A stretch of 51,863 nucleotides of DNA from Bacteroidia bacterium. Lineage in GTDB: Bacteria; Bacteroidota; Bacteroidia; Palsa-965. The stretch spans positions 1-51,863 of the forward strand of contig JALONL010000032.1 of NCBI GenBank assembly GCA_025454955.1, written 5' to 3'. The translations under genes were made by a program, and so were the position numbers. This document shows, piece after piece, positions 32,870-41,808 of this stretch (position 1 is its first letter; each line of letters opens with the position of its first letter). The notes under the pieces are model-generated. The model did no database searches. It was not told the DNA's origin and worked only from the letters and a program-made list of their open reading frames with translations.

Positions 32870-33343
32870 ATGAAAATCACGCTGTTACAGATAGGTAAAA
32901 CCGACGAGGCCTGGATAAAGGAAGCCACCGGCATTTATTCGGCCCGTTTGAAGCATTATACCCATTTCGACACCGCCGAAATCCCCGCCCTTAAACTTTC
33001 GGGCAAAATAAGCGAAGAGCAGCAGAAAGACGAGGAAGGAAAACTCATCCTCAAACGCCTGCAACCGTCAGATTATCTGGTGCTGCTCGACGAAAAAGGC
33101 AAGGAATTTTCTTCCGAAAAATTTGCCGCCTGGATAGGAAAGCATCAAACTGCCGGACAAAAACACCTTGTTTTTGTAATTGGCGGCCCGTTTGGTTTTT
33201 CGCCCGCCGTTTATGAACGGGCCAACGAAAAAATTGCCCTTTCGCAAATGACCTTTTCGCACCAGATGGTGCGCATATTTTTTACCGAACAGCTTTACCG
33301 CGGCTTTACTATTTTGCGCGGTGAAAAATACCACCATTCCTGA
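32870..33343 (+). CDS. rlmH: 23S rRNA (pseudouridine1915-N3)-methyltransferase RlmH
   Basis: 157 residues, the usual RlmH size. The SPOUT-fold knot is clear: YLVLLDEKGKEFSSEKFA, the SAM-binding VFVIGGPFGFSPAVYERA and the C-terminal SQMTFSHQMVRIFFTEQLYR and GEKYHH segments. It methylates pseudouridine 1915 in helix 69 of 23S rRNA. Divergent from the nadC operon; the TGA overlaps the ATG of the next gene by one base. Confidence 0.96.
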   Translation: MKITLLQIGKTDEAWIKEATGIYSARLKHYTHFDTAEIPALKLSGKISEEQQKDEEGKLILKRLQPSDYLVLLDEKGKEFSSEKFAAWIGKHQTAGQKHLVFVIGGPFGFSPAVYERANEKIALSQMTFSHQMVRIFFTEQLYRGFTILRGEKYHHS

Positions 33344-34764
33344 TGTTTGAAGTAGAAACACTTTCGTACATCAAAACCATCCTGCCGTTTGAATGGCTCA
33401 TGCTGGGGCTGTATCTGCTGGTTATTCTGGCAATCAGTTTCGGTATTCAGTACTTCAGAATCAGGAAAGAACCCATTTACCGGTATTACCTCGGCGGACT
33501 GGCGGCCAAACTGGGCAGTTCGGTGATATTTTGCATGATATACATTTACTATTATCATGGCGGCGATACGGTATCGTATTATGAAACGTCGAGAGCCATG
33601 ACCAACCTGCTTTACACCCGGCCCGACGATTTTTTCCAGATGCTTTTCAGCAAGGGTTCCATTACCACCTACATGCTTTTTGACGACCGCACCGGTTTTC
33701 CGTGGCCGTATATGTTTTACGATGCCAAAACCTGCATGGTGGCCAAACTGCTGGTGCCGGTGCTCATGGTTTCTTTTAAAAGCTATCTCGTATCGAGTGT
33801 AATGCTGGCGTGGATTACCTATACCGGCGTGTGGCAGTTGTTTAAAATGTTTGTGCGTTATTTTCCCACTGCCGAAAAGCGTATGGCCATTGCGGCATTG
33901 TACATTCCTTCGGTGCTTTTCTGGGGTTCGGGTATTTTGAAAGATACATTTACGCTGGCGGCTGCCTGCTGGTTTATTGTATCGTTCAATTACTTCTTTA
34001 TCGAGAAAAAGGTGCGTGTGCGGGCGCTCATTATTTTACTCATCAGTAGTTTTTTGCTGATATCCATTAAGCCCTACATTTTAATTGCGTTGCTTCCGGG
34101 TGGTATTGTGTGGATTTTTTACAACCGTATTGTGCGCATACGTATGCGCCTGCTGCGTTACTCGGCCATTCCGTTAATCTTTATTGCCGCTTTCGGACTT
34201 GGTGGCGGCGTGCTTAGTCTGGCGGGCGATTCGATGGGCAAGTTTGCCATAGATCGTGTGCTTGAAACGGCGGCGGTTACACAGAAAGATTTAAAGCAGA
34301 GTTACTATCAGGGTAATTCGTTTGATATTGGCGAGTATGATGCTTCGCTTGCCGGTGTGGGGGCAAAAGCGCCCCGCGCCATTGTGGCCGGACTGTATCA
34401 GCCTTTTTTGTGGGAAGCGAATAACGTGGTGATGCTTTTTTCGGCTCTGGAAAGCACGCTCTATCTCTTGTTTACACTCCTGATTTTGCGGCATCTGCTT
34501 ATTGCGCCCAAGCGATTTTTCCGCACGCTATTCGGGCATCCGTTGCTGGTGTTTATGCTTTCCTATACCTTGTTTTTTGCGGCCATTGTGGGGCTTTCCA
34601 CCTCAAACTTCGGGGCGCTGGTGCGGTTTAAAATTCCGTTTCTGCCTACGTTTACCTGTGTGCTGTTTGCGCTTGAGCATGTATTAACGTTGAGCAAACA
34701 GGCGGGTTTTTACCGCCGCAGGGAAGAATCGGTCAGCGAGCCGGTTTTACAAAAAAGCCTTTAA
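33343..34764 (+). CDS. Polytopic membrane protein, possibly glycan-related
   Basis: 473 residues with about ten hydrophobic segments and short loops. Recognisable pieces are the N-terminal EWLMLGLYLLVILAISFGIQ, YYYHGGDTVSYYETSRAM in a loop, LYIPSVLFWGSGILKDTF, and SIKPYILIALLPGGIVWIFY. The FWGSGxLKD segment is common in membrane proteins of surface-polysaccharide loci (polymerase-like or GT39/GT83-like), so a role in glycan assembly is plausible but unproven. It is translationally linked to rlmH and overlaps the convergent methyltransferase gene by 32 bases. Confidence 0.75.
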   Translation: MFEVETLSYIKTILPFEWLMLGLYLLVILAISFGIQYFRIRKEPIYRYYLGGLAAKLGSSVIFCMIYIYYYHGGDTVSYYETSRAMTNLLYTRPDDFFQMLFSKGSITTYMLFDDRTGFPWPYMFYDAKTCMVAKLLVPVLMVSFKSYLVSSVMLAWITYTGVWQLFKMFVRYFPTAEKRMAIAALYIPSVLFWGSGILKDTFTLAAACWFIVSFNYFFIEKKVRVRALIILLISSFLLISIKPYILIALLPGGIVWIFYNRIVRIRMRLLRYSAIPLIFIAAFGLGGGVLSLAGDSMGKFAIDRVLETAAVTQKDLKQSYYQGNSFDIGEYDASLAGVGAKAPRAIVAGLYQPFLWEANNVVMLFSALESTLYLLFTLLILRHLLIAPKRFFRTLFGHPLLVFMLSYTLFFAAIVGLSTSNFGALVRFKIPFLPTFTCVLFALEHVLTLSKQAGFYRRREESVSEPVLQKSL

Positions 34765-35602
34765 GCGTATCGCCGCTTCCGGTAAGGGTGAGCAGGCTGT
34801 TTACCATATTCTTCAGCCAGCGCATATAAAATCGCTTTTCAATTTTTTCGCGCAGCATTTCATCGGGCAGGAGATTGCCAGTTTCAATGGCTTTCCGGTA
34901 ATCGCTTCTCGACTGCATGCTCATGCCGGTGGTAGTGAGTTTTTGTTTTACAAAACCTTTATCGGTGAGCAGGCGGGTAATTGTTTTTGGGGTGTAATAG
35001 CTGAGATGTTCGGGATAATCGATAATCCTCCAGTTTCCTTTGAGGCGGCGGCGGCTGAGCGAATTGAAATTGGGTGTGGTAAAATAAATGAGCCCGCCGG
35101 GACGCAACAACGAAAATGCGCGCTCCGCAAATTGAGGGCCGTTGTTGATGTGCTCAATTACCTCGAAAGTGGTAATCACATCAAACTCCATATCCACAGG
35201 CACATCGTGAATGGTTCCCTGAAACATGGTAATTCCTTTGGCGCGGCAAATGTCCACCGCATCAGTGGTAAACTCGGTACCATATACTTCCCAGCCCTGT
35301 GCTTTGGCTGTTTCGAGGAAATAGCCGTCGCCGCAGCCTACATCAAGCAGTTTGTTGTGTTTGCGCAGTGGGGCAAGCTGTGCGAGAAGTTCGAGGTAGC
35401 GTTTGCGGGTTATGTCGGAAAATGTGTTGTTGCGGCGGTAGCTGTTGTAATGTGTGCTTAGTTCTTCGGGAGTGGGAATGGCTGCTGCAAATACAAAACT
35501 GCAATTCCCACAACGGCACAGCGAGGCGTGTGTATATGAATTGCCCAGAGGCCTGAAACCGGCACTCTGGCAAAGCGGGCATGATGTAAGGTGGTTTGTC
35601 AA
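34733..35602 (-). CDS. Zinc-ribbon class I SAM methyltransferase
   Basis: 289 residues. An N-terminal ribbon has CPLC (C8, C11) and CRCGNC (C29, C31, C34), followed by a PTPEELSTHYNSYRR segment and a type 11-like core: LLDVGCGDGYFLE, YGTEFTTDAVDICRAKG, TFEVIEHINN and RPGGLIYFTTPNFNSLSRR. Such ribbon-methyltransferases are common in O-antigen and capsule loci. This is the last gene of the minus-strand glycan operon and follows galE by 34 bases. Confidence 0.87.
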   Translation of the reverse strand: MTNHLTSCPLCQSAGFRPLGNSYTHASLCRCGNCSFVFAAAIPTPEELSTHYNSYRRNNTFSDITRKRYLELLAQLAPLRKHNKLLDVGCGDGYFLETAKAQGWEVYGTEFTTDAVDICRAKGITMFQGTIHDVPVDMEFDVITTFEVIEHINNGPQFAERAFSLLRPGGLIYFTTPNFNSLSRRRLKGNWRIIDYPEHLSYYTPKTITRLLTDKGFVKQKLTTTGMSMQSRSDYRKAIETGNLLPDEMLREKIEKRFYMRWLKNMVNSLLTLTGSGDTLKGFFVKPAR

Positions 35603-35636
35603 TATAAAAGTATAATCAGAAAATTACCGGAGCGGT

Positions 35637-36680
35637 TTACACCGCCATTTTACCGGCAAGGCGGCATTCCCATTGCCAGGCGCTGTGCATCATTTCTTCG
35701 ATGCTGCGCAGCGGTTTCCATTGCAGTATTTCCAGTGCCTTGCGGCTGTCGGAGTAAATGGCAGTTACATCGCCGGCGCGGCGGGGCGCAATGGTATAGG
35801 TGAGTTTCTGATGGCTTACTTTTTCGAAAGTTTCAATGGCTTCGAGCACGGTTACACCACTGCCGCTGCCCAGATTGAATACGTCGTAAGCAGGAGCCTG
35901 CGGCGTATTCATGAGGTGGTTTAAGGCCAGTACATGCGCCTCGGCAATGTCGCACACATGTATGTAATCGCGTATGCAGGTGCCGTCGCGCGTGGGGTAA
36001 TCGTTGCCGAACACTTTCATTTCGGCGATTTTGCCGATGGCTGTTTGCGTAATCATGGGCACCAGATTGTTGGGCCGTTGGTTGGGCAGTTCGCCAAGCA
36101 GTCCGCCGGGCCATGCACCTACCGGATTGAAATAACGCAACGCCACCGATTTAAGCGCAGTACCCGAAGCGGCGAAGTCGCTAAGCACACGTTCGCCAAG
36201 TACTTTGGTATAGGCGTAGGGTGATTCGGCTGTGGCGGGCGTGGTGTTTTCGTTTACCGGCAGCGTGCTGATGTTGCCATATATAGAGCACGAGGAAGAA
36301 AAAATAAATTGCTTCACTCCGTGCGCGGCACCTGCCTCCAGCACGTTGAGCAACGAATTCATATTGTTGCGGTAGTATTCAACAGGCTTATGCACCGATT
36401 CGGGCACCGATTTGTACGCCGCAAAATGAATAATGCCGGTAATGCCCGGATAGTTCCGGAACAATTCTTCCACCTGCGCTGCATCGGCCAGATCGGCCTG
36501 AAGGTACTCCGGTTTTTTACCTGTAGCCTGTTCAATGCGGCTGTAAGTATCGGGTGTGGAATTGGAATAATTATCCACCGAAAGAATCCGGTAATTGGTA
36601 GTACTGAGCAGAGCCGCCACAGTGTGCGAACCAATGTAGCCGGCTCCTCCGGTAACTAAAATAAACGGTGTGTGGTGCAT
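35637..36680 (-). CDS. galE: UDP-glucose 4-epimerase
   Basis: 347 residues from the ATG at 36680 (an in-frame ATG three codons upstream is possible). An extended SDR: NAD-binding FILVTGGAGYIGSH at the N-terminus, the SSSCSIYG segment with the active-site Ser, the YAYTK motif (Y155, K159) and the C-terminal RAGDVTAIYSDSRKA signature of GalE. It interconverts UDP-glucose and UDP-galactose (or the N-acetyl forms), supplying galactose units to the glycosyltransferases encoded upstream. Confidence 0.94.
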   Translation of the reverse strand: MHHTPFILVTGGAGYIGSHTVAALLSTTNYRILSVDNYSNSTPDTYSRIEQATGKKPEYLQADLADAAQVEELFRNYPGITGIIHFAAYKSVPESVHKPVEYYRNNMNSLLNVLEAGAAHGVKQFIFSSSCSIYGNISTLPVNENTTPATAESPYAYTKVLGERVLSDFAASGTALKSVALRYFNPVGAWPGGLLGELPNQRPNNLVPMITQTAIGKIAEMKVFGNDYPTRDGTCIRDYIHVCDIAEAHVLALNHLMNTPQAPAYDVFNLGSGSGVTVLEAIETFEKVSHQKLTYTIAPRRAGDVTAIYSDSRKALEILQWKPLRSIEEMMHSAWQWECRLAGKMAV

Positions 36681-36691
36681 GCACTGCAAAA

Positions 36692-37906
36692 TTAATCGTT
36701 CGCATAGATATCGCGGTAGATATTATGGGCTAAAGCCATATTTCGCGTTTGGTATGCGAACTGTTTTATACGAGAATGCAGCTCCTGAGGTTTGTGAAGC
36801 AGCGATGAAATTTTTTCGGCCGCAATTTGAAACTCCGCATTTTCCATGCGTGTAAGTACGGCACCCATTTCGTGTTGCGCAATAAGGTCTGAATCGTCGG
36901 AAATATTGGCGGCCAGCACTACGGGTAATCCGCAGGCCCAGTATTCGCTGTTTTTTATCGAGGTTCCGTGCCTGCGCGAAGGAACCGGGCGGCAGGGATT
37001 GAATGCAAAATCGGCGGCATTCATCCATTCAAAAACATCTTTGTGAGGCACGAAGCGCACAGTCATTTGTGCGGCAGGAAAAGCGGCGGCAGCGGCCAAT
37101 TGGTGCAAACGGCTTTCGGGCGTGGGCGAAAGCAGCAGGGCATGAAATTTTTGGCCCCAGTGTGTGGCGCAGGCGGCAAAAAACTCAAACACTTCCTGTT
37201 CGTAGTAAAGCCCGCCCGTTTTGCCGGCCATTACGCATACCACTTTGTCGTCAAGACCATGCTGCTGCCTGAAGGCAAGACGTTGGGCCGAAGTAAAGGC
37301 CGGAAGTTTTTCGAAATCAATCAATGCCGGTTTAATATAAAACGGCTTTTGGGGCATGGCATATTTTTCGGCCGAATAGGCTTTCATACTTTGCGTAAGT
37401 GCAATAATGGCGCGGGCGCGGTGCGCGAGTTTTTTTTCCCACGCAAACAGGGTGCGGAATGCACGGCCATTTGCCGGCCATTCGCCGGTTTCCACCATCG
37501 GTTCGGCATGAGGCTCGAAACTGTCGGCCACCAGCGGTTTGCCTGTGGTGCGCGAAAGCATTACACCAATCATTCCGGCCGGTGTACACCAGGTGTGAAT
37601 GCCTTTTACGCCGCTGCTCACCACAAGCCACCACAGCCGCAGCAGTTTAAACGCCCAACCCGCCGCCGCCGCCATCCCGAAGGGCTGGTAGCGCAAAAAC
37701 ACCGGCACAATGCCTTCGGTGGCTAATTGTTTTTTTATGGCGGCACGTTCATCGGCACTCAGCGGCAATTGTGGCTGTTCGAGTGTCACAAGGTAAATTT
37801 TGCCCGTGCAATATTGTTTCATTACCCGCACATAGGGCAGGGTGTAGGTTTGCACCAGCGCATCGCGGTAACTCCAGTAAGTAAGTACGAGGAGATTGCC
37901 TTTCAT
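36692..37906 (-). CDS. Glycosyltransferase, GT-B fold (GT4-like)
   Basis: 404 residues. The N-terminal lobe begins NLLVLTYWSYRDALVQTYTL and contains GVKGIHTWCTPAGMIGV; the C-terminal lobe has VCVMAGKTGGLYYEQEVFEF, FVPHKDVFEWMNAADFAFNP and the SIKNSEYWACGLPVVL segment corresponding to the GT4 donor-binding region. The classical E-x7-E is not perfectly conserved. It is the sixth gene in operon order and shares a TAATG junction with the GT2 gene before it. Confidence 0.8.
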   Translation of the reverse strand: MKGNLLVLTYWSYRDALVQTYTLPYVRVMKQYCTGKIYLVTLEQPQLPLSADERAAIKKQLATEGIVPVFLRYQPFGMAAAAGWAFKLLRLWWLVVSSGVKGIHTWCTPAGMIGVMLSRTTGKPLVADSFEPHAEPMVETGEWPANGRAFRTLFAWEKKLAHRARAIIALTQSMKAYSAEKYAMPQKPFYIKPALIDFEKLPAFTSAQRLAFRQQHGLDDKVVCVMAGKTGGLYYEQEVFEFFAACATHWGQKFHALLLSPTPESRLHQLAAAAAFPAAQMTVRFVPHKDVFEWMNAADFAFNPCRPVPSRRHGTSIKNSEYWACGLPVVLAANISDDSDLIAQHEMGAVLTRMENAEFQIAAEKISSLLHKPQELHSRIKQFAYQTRNMALAHNIYRDIYAND

Positions 37907-38796
37907 TACCTGCCAAATTTACGCAACAACACCATGAACGAAGGCGGCCACACCAGCACGGCCTTTAGCATAAACCGCAAAGCCCGTGGTTTGTTACCGC
38001 CGTTTTTCCACCAGCTTCCGGCCAGAATAAGATACAGTTGTGCAAAGCATTGCCGCTTAAACTTCTCGCTGCCGAAAGCATTACGTGACGCGGCTTTACG
38101 GTACACCTGTATATGGTCGCTTTCCATGCGTGCTATGTGGCGGTGCATGTTGTTTGGATGCAGGCGGTAGAGGCTCAGCACTTCGTGGTGCATTACAAAT
38201 TCGCCCAGTTCGGCCAGGCGGAAAAATATATCCTGATCGGCAGCCGTGCTGAGCTGCACATCAAATCCGTTTACTTTTTCAATGGCTTCGCGCCTCACCA
38301 GTATGCTGCTGGGGCCGGGCACTACGGTGCTTTTCCAGCTTAGCAGTTCGTGCAATACACGCCCGCTTTTGCCTGCATTTATTACGCCGGTGCGGCGAGA
38401 GTCGGCTTCAATATTTTCTACCGGCGCATGAGCCAGCACAGCCTGCGTATTTGTATGAAGCAGATTTACCTTGTGCAGCAAATTATCGGGCAGCCACACA
38501 TCGTCGGCATCGAGAAACGCAACAAAACTTCCCTTGGCCCGCGCAAAACCCGCATTACGCGCCGCCGAAACGCCCGAGTTTTTTATGCTCACACATTGCA
38601 CACGCGTATCGCGGCAATAGCTTTGCGCCAGGCGCAGCGTATCGTCGGTAGATCCGTCGTCAATTACAATTACCTCAAACTCCGCAAACGATTGCGCCAG
38701 CACCGATTCAATGGTTTCGGCCAGAAACGCCGACGCATTGTAAGCCGGAATAATTACCGACACCTCCACGCGTGTTGTATGTTCCGGCTGCTGCAT
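37906..38796 (-). CDS. GT2 family glycosyltransferase
   Basis: 296 residues from the ATG at 38796; the frame is open to 38910, but that part lies inside the upstream GT4 gene. GT-A features are VSVIIPAYNASAFLAETIES, VIDDGSTDDTLRLA, NAGFARAKGSFVAFLDADD (the metal-binding Asp cluster) and the later STAADQDIFFRLAELGEF with the catalytic-base region. It adds one sugar of the surface glycan. Two bases separate it from the GT4 gene upstream. Confidence 0.9.
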   Translation of the reverse strand: MQQPEHTTRVEVSVIIPAYNASAFLAETIESVLAQSFAEFEVIVIDDGSTDDTLRLAQSYCRDTRVQCVSIKNSGVSAARNAGFARAKGSFVAFLDADDVWLPDNLLHKVNLLHTNTQAVLAHAPVENIEADSRRTGVINAGKSGRVLHELLSWKSTVVPGPSSILVRREAIEKVNGFDVQLSTAADQDIFFRLAELGEFVMHHEVLSLYRLHPNNMHRHIARMESDHIQVYRKAASRNAFGSEKFKRQCFAQLYLILAGSWWKNGGNKPRALRFMLKAVLVWPPSFMVLLRKFGR

Positions 38797-38798
38797 GG

Positions 38799-39932
38799 TT
38801 ATTGCAAATTGGTGCCGCGCAGGTAAAGCTTTTCGAGCGCATTTACATGAGTGCGTATCGTAAACGCCGGATCCACATCGCGCCTTGCCTGTGCGGTAAG
38901 TGCAGCGCAATGTGTTTTATCGAGCAGCAGCGTTTTTACTGCTTCGGCAATGGCAATGCTGTTTTTATACGGCACCACGCTGGCGTTTACTCCGTGTCTG
39001 ATATAATCGTGCGCAATGCCCGAAAGTGTAACCACACAGGGCACACCCGATGCCATCGCCTCCACATAAATCTGTCCGAATGCTTCCGAGCGCCCGTCAA
39101 TGGGCACATGCACAAACACATCGAACAGGCGGTAAAGTGCAAAAATGCGGCTCTCGAACTTTATTTCCGTGTATGAATTTTCGGGAAGCTGACGGAGCAT
39201 TTGCCGGAGTTCTTTCCAGTAAGGCCCGTCGGCATTGGCCAGCACGAGGTGAGCCTGGGGAAAGTCTTTGCGCAGTTGTGCAAATGCGTCGATGGTATAT
39301 TGTATGCCTTTCCAGTGCATGTAGCGCGAAATTACGCCCACCACCTGCGCCGGTTTTCCCTGCGGGAAATAATGTTGTTTGAGTTCATTCACCGCCGCAT
39401 CGTTTACCTCTTCAAACTCATTGAGCCTGAAACCGTGATGAAGCACCGTAATTTTTCTTTCGGGCACCTGTTCCAGTTCCATCAGAATTTTCTTTACCGA
39501 ATCGGTAATGGCAATTACATCGGTGGCGAGGCGGTTGGTGAGTTTGTCGTACTTCACCCCGTTGGGGTAGTAGTCGTGATGCACGGTGGCATCGTGGCGC
39601 GTGTGTATGCGCCGGGGCACAAAGGCCATGCGTGCGGCTATTTGTCCGGCCACACCGGCTTCGAAGAGGTGTGTGTGTACAATTGCCGGCTTTTCGCGGC
39701 GCAGAATGCGCACCATGCCAAAGATGGCGGAAAGGATATTTTTTTTACTGCGGTAATTTATGCGGTAAACCCGCAGCCCTTTTTGGCGGAGATTTTTTTC
39801 AAACTCGGTTTCTTCGTGGTGCAATAAAATATATACCTGCGAAAATTTTTCGGGCGAAAGTTCTTCGGCCACCCATTCGAAAATGTTGGCTTTATGCACC
39901 AGCGAAATGATGTAGCAGACTTTAAGCGGCAT
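38799..39932 (-). CDS. GT4 family glycosyltransferase
   Basis: 377 residues. MPLKVCYIISLVHKANIFEW starts the acceptor lobe with HTHLFEAGVAGQIAARMAF; the donor lobe has VVGVISRYMHWKGIQYTIDA and an intact E-x7-E motif (EAFGQIYVEAMASGVPCVV). The 5' end overlaps the preceding GT2 gene by 11 bases. Donor and acceptor sugars are unknown. Confidence 0.92.
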   Translation of the reverse strand: MPLKVCYIISLVHKANIFEWVAEELSPEKFSQVYILLHHEETEFEKNLRQKGLRVYRINYRSKKNILSAIFGMVRILRREKPAIVHTHLFEAGVAGQIAARMAFVPRRIHTRHDATVHHDYYPNGVKYDKLTNRLATDVIAITDSVKKILMELEQVPERKITVLHHGFRLNEFEEVNDAAVNELKQHYFPQGKPAQVVGVISRYMHWKGIQYTIDAFAQLRKDFPQAHLVLANADGPYWKELRQMLRQLPENSYTEIKFESRIFALYRLFDVFVHVPIDGRSEAFGQIYVEAMASGVPCVVTLSGIAHDYIRHGVNASVVPYKNSIAIAEAVKTLLLDKTHCAALTAQARRDVDPAFTIRTHVNALEKLYLRGTNLQ

Positions 39933-40845
39933 GAGGAGTAAAACTTAAAGCTGCCAGTGTGGAGCCGTAAATGCGGTAACGGAGTTTTTGGGGCAATGCC
40001 TGAAACAGCGATGAATTTTCGACAAACCTCACCATCCATTTTCTGCGCAGCAGCGAGTAGGCCAGACGTTTCAGCCATTGCGACGAGGCCGGCGGTTGCT
40101 GTATGCGGAAGTGCGACTGATATTCGGGGTATTTTTCAAGCACTTTAAGCGTGTTTAACTGATACGAGCGTTGGCGCCGGGCAAAATACGTGAGCGAAAA
40201 TTCGTCGTTGTGCACCGTGCGTATGTCTTTGTGATAATACACCGGAATGCCTTTGCGCAATGCGCGCAGACCTATTTCAAAATCCTGACAGTCGCGCAGC
40301 GATTCGTCGAAAGGCCCCAGTTTTTGGAAGGTTTCAAATTCAAACGACATGTTGGCGGCCGAAATGGTAAAGCAATCGGGGCTTAGTGCAATGAGTCCGT
40401 TGCGGTTGCCGAATGCATTGCGGCTCCACATTTCTTCCATGTAAACTTTGTACGCATCGAGCGGGCGCGAGTGAGCAGTAAGCGCCGTTTCGGCGGTTCC
40501 CGATAAAAGGCTGCCGGGGTATTTTTCGTGGTGCGCTTTGTGAAGTTCCACATGATTTTCGCGCACAATAATATCGTCGTCGAGTAAGAGTATGAGTCCG
40601 CCACCGGCTTGTGCAATGCCTGTATTGGTGGCACCGGCAATGCCTTTGTTGGGCTGATGGATAATTTGAATATCCAGCGTGCTGCGTGCGGCAAGTTCGT
40701 TATAAAGGTTTTGTTGTTCGGGTGTGGAACCGTCGTTCACCACAATCACCCTGAAACCGCTTACGGTTTGTTTTTCCAATGCGGCAAGTCCCGTACTGAG
40801 TTTGGCAGCACGGTTGCGGGAGGGTATGATAATAGCGACGCTCAC
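39922..40845 (-). CDS. GT2 family glycosyltransferase
   Basis: 307 residues. VAIIIPSRNRAAKLSTGLAA, VNDGSTPEQQNL, NKGIAGATNTGIAQAGGGLI and the metal site LLLDDDIIV define a GT-A domain; DCQDFEIGLRALRKGIPVYY corresponds to the acceptor side with the ED-like catalytic motif replaced by QDFE. It resembles galactosyl/N-acetylgalactosaminyl-transferase-like GT2 members in length. A 30-base gap separates it from the methyltransferase gene before it. Confidence 0.9.
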   Translation of the reverse strand: MSVAIIIPSRNRAAKLSTGLAALEKQTVSGFRVIVVNDGSTPEQQNLYNELAARSTLDIQIIHQPNKGIAGATNTGIAQAGGGLILLLDDDIIVRENHVELHKAHHEKYPGSLLSGTAETALTAHSRPLDAYKVYMEEMWSRNAFGNRNGLIALSPDCFTISAANMSFEFETFQKLGPFDESLRDCQDFEIGLRALRKGIPVYYHKDIRTVHNDEFSLTYFARRQRSYQLNTLKVLEKYPEYQSHFRIQQPPASSQWLKRLAYSLLRRKWMVRFVENSSLFQALPQKLRYRIYGSTLAALSFTPHAA

Positions 40846-40875
40846 AAAGTGATTGTAAATATACTTACTCAGATG

Positions 40876-41808
40876 TTATGCGGCAGTAAAAACTACGAGA
40901 ATATCAGAACCTGCAGTGCGGCCTTTAATTTTTTCGCGGCGCCACATATTTTTAATCACTTTATAAGAAACCATCGGATGGAGCAACATTCTTCCCATCA
41001 TTTCCAAACTGCTTCCTTTGCGGTTTTCGCCATACACGGCAAACGAAAATGCGCTGCGTATCATGCTCGTGAAACTGGCATGTTGGAAGTTGATGAGTTC
41101 TGCTTTTGTGCCTGTTTCCGCCGCCAGCCGCAGGTACGATTTTTCGTTGAGACGGAGCAGGTGGTGGGGCGGATGGTTGAGCGGATGGAACCAGTACATT
41201 TCGCTTACCTGCGGCGAGTAGGGTGTGGCAATGTAAAGTTTACCGCCCGGTGCCAGCAGTTTCATGGAGTGGCGGATAAACGCCAGCGGATCGTCCACAT
41301 GCTCTAAGCAATGAAAAGCCGTAATGGCCTGAAACGGCCCGCCGCCAAAGGTTTCTATGCGGCTGTTGGTTACATTCAGTCCTTTTTCGCGGCAGCGCGT
41401 CACGCTGGCTTCGGTGGTGTCTATTCCTTCGAGTGCGGTGTGCTGACGTTTGCGCATGAGCACCAGAAAATCGCCTTCGCCGCAGCCAATGTCGAGTATG
41501 TTTTTGTGTGCCTGGGGTGCGCCAATGAGGTCGGCCACCACATCGTACTCGGGGCGGTAGTCGCTGTAATAGCCGGGTTGTTTTACTAAGGCGTGGTAAA
41601 AGGCATCGTTTCCGGGCAGCATGGGTTCGGGGAATACGAGTGTGCAGGCCGGGCAGCGGTGCATGGTGTAATCGGTGGGAACTATGGCCTGGTCGAAGCG
41701 CGTATTAAAAAAGCGGTTGAGCGCCGAAAGTATTTTATCGCGGCCGAGCGTATAAACCGGCTCCGCTGCCGAGCGGCAGATGGGGCATGAGGGCTTTGTA
41801 TGTGTCAT
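40876..41808 (-). CDS. Zinc-ribbon class I SAM methyltransferase
   Basis: 310 residues. N-terminal ribbon with CPIC (C8, C11) and RCPAC (C52, C55), then NILDIGCGEGDFLVL, LEGIDTTEASVTRCREKG, AFHCLEHVDDP and LAPGGKLYIATPYSPQ. The segment FHPLNHPPHHLLRLNEKS is typical of the sub-group found in glycan loci. A second gene of this type lies at the other end of the operon (34733-35602), with only general likeness between them. The start overlaps the upstream stop (ATGA). Confidence 0.88.
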   Translation of the reverse strand: MTHTKPSCPICRSAAEPVYTLGRDKILSALNRFFNTRFDQAIVPTDYTMHRCPACTLVFPEPMLPGNDAFYHALVKQPGYYSDYRPEYDVVADLIGAPQAHKNILDIGCGEGDFLVLMRKRQHTALEGIDTTEASVTRCREKGLNVTNSRIETFGGGPFQAITAFHCLEHVDDPLAFIRHSMKLLAPGGKLYIATPYSPQVSEMYWFHPLNHPPHHLLRLNEKSYLRLAAETGTKAELINFQHASFTSMIRSAFSFAVYGENRKGSSLEMMGRMLLHPMVSYKVIKNMWRREKIKGRTAGSDILVVFTAA

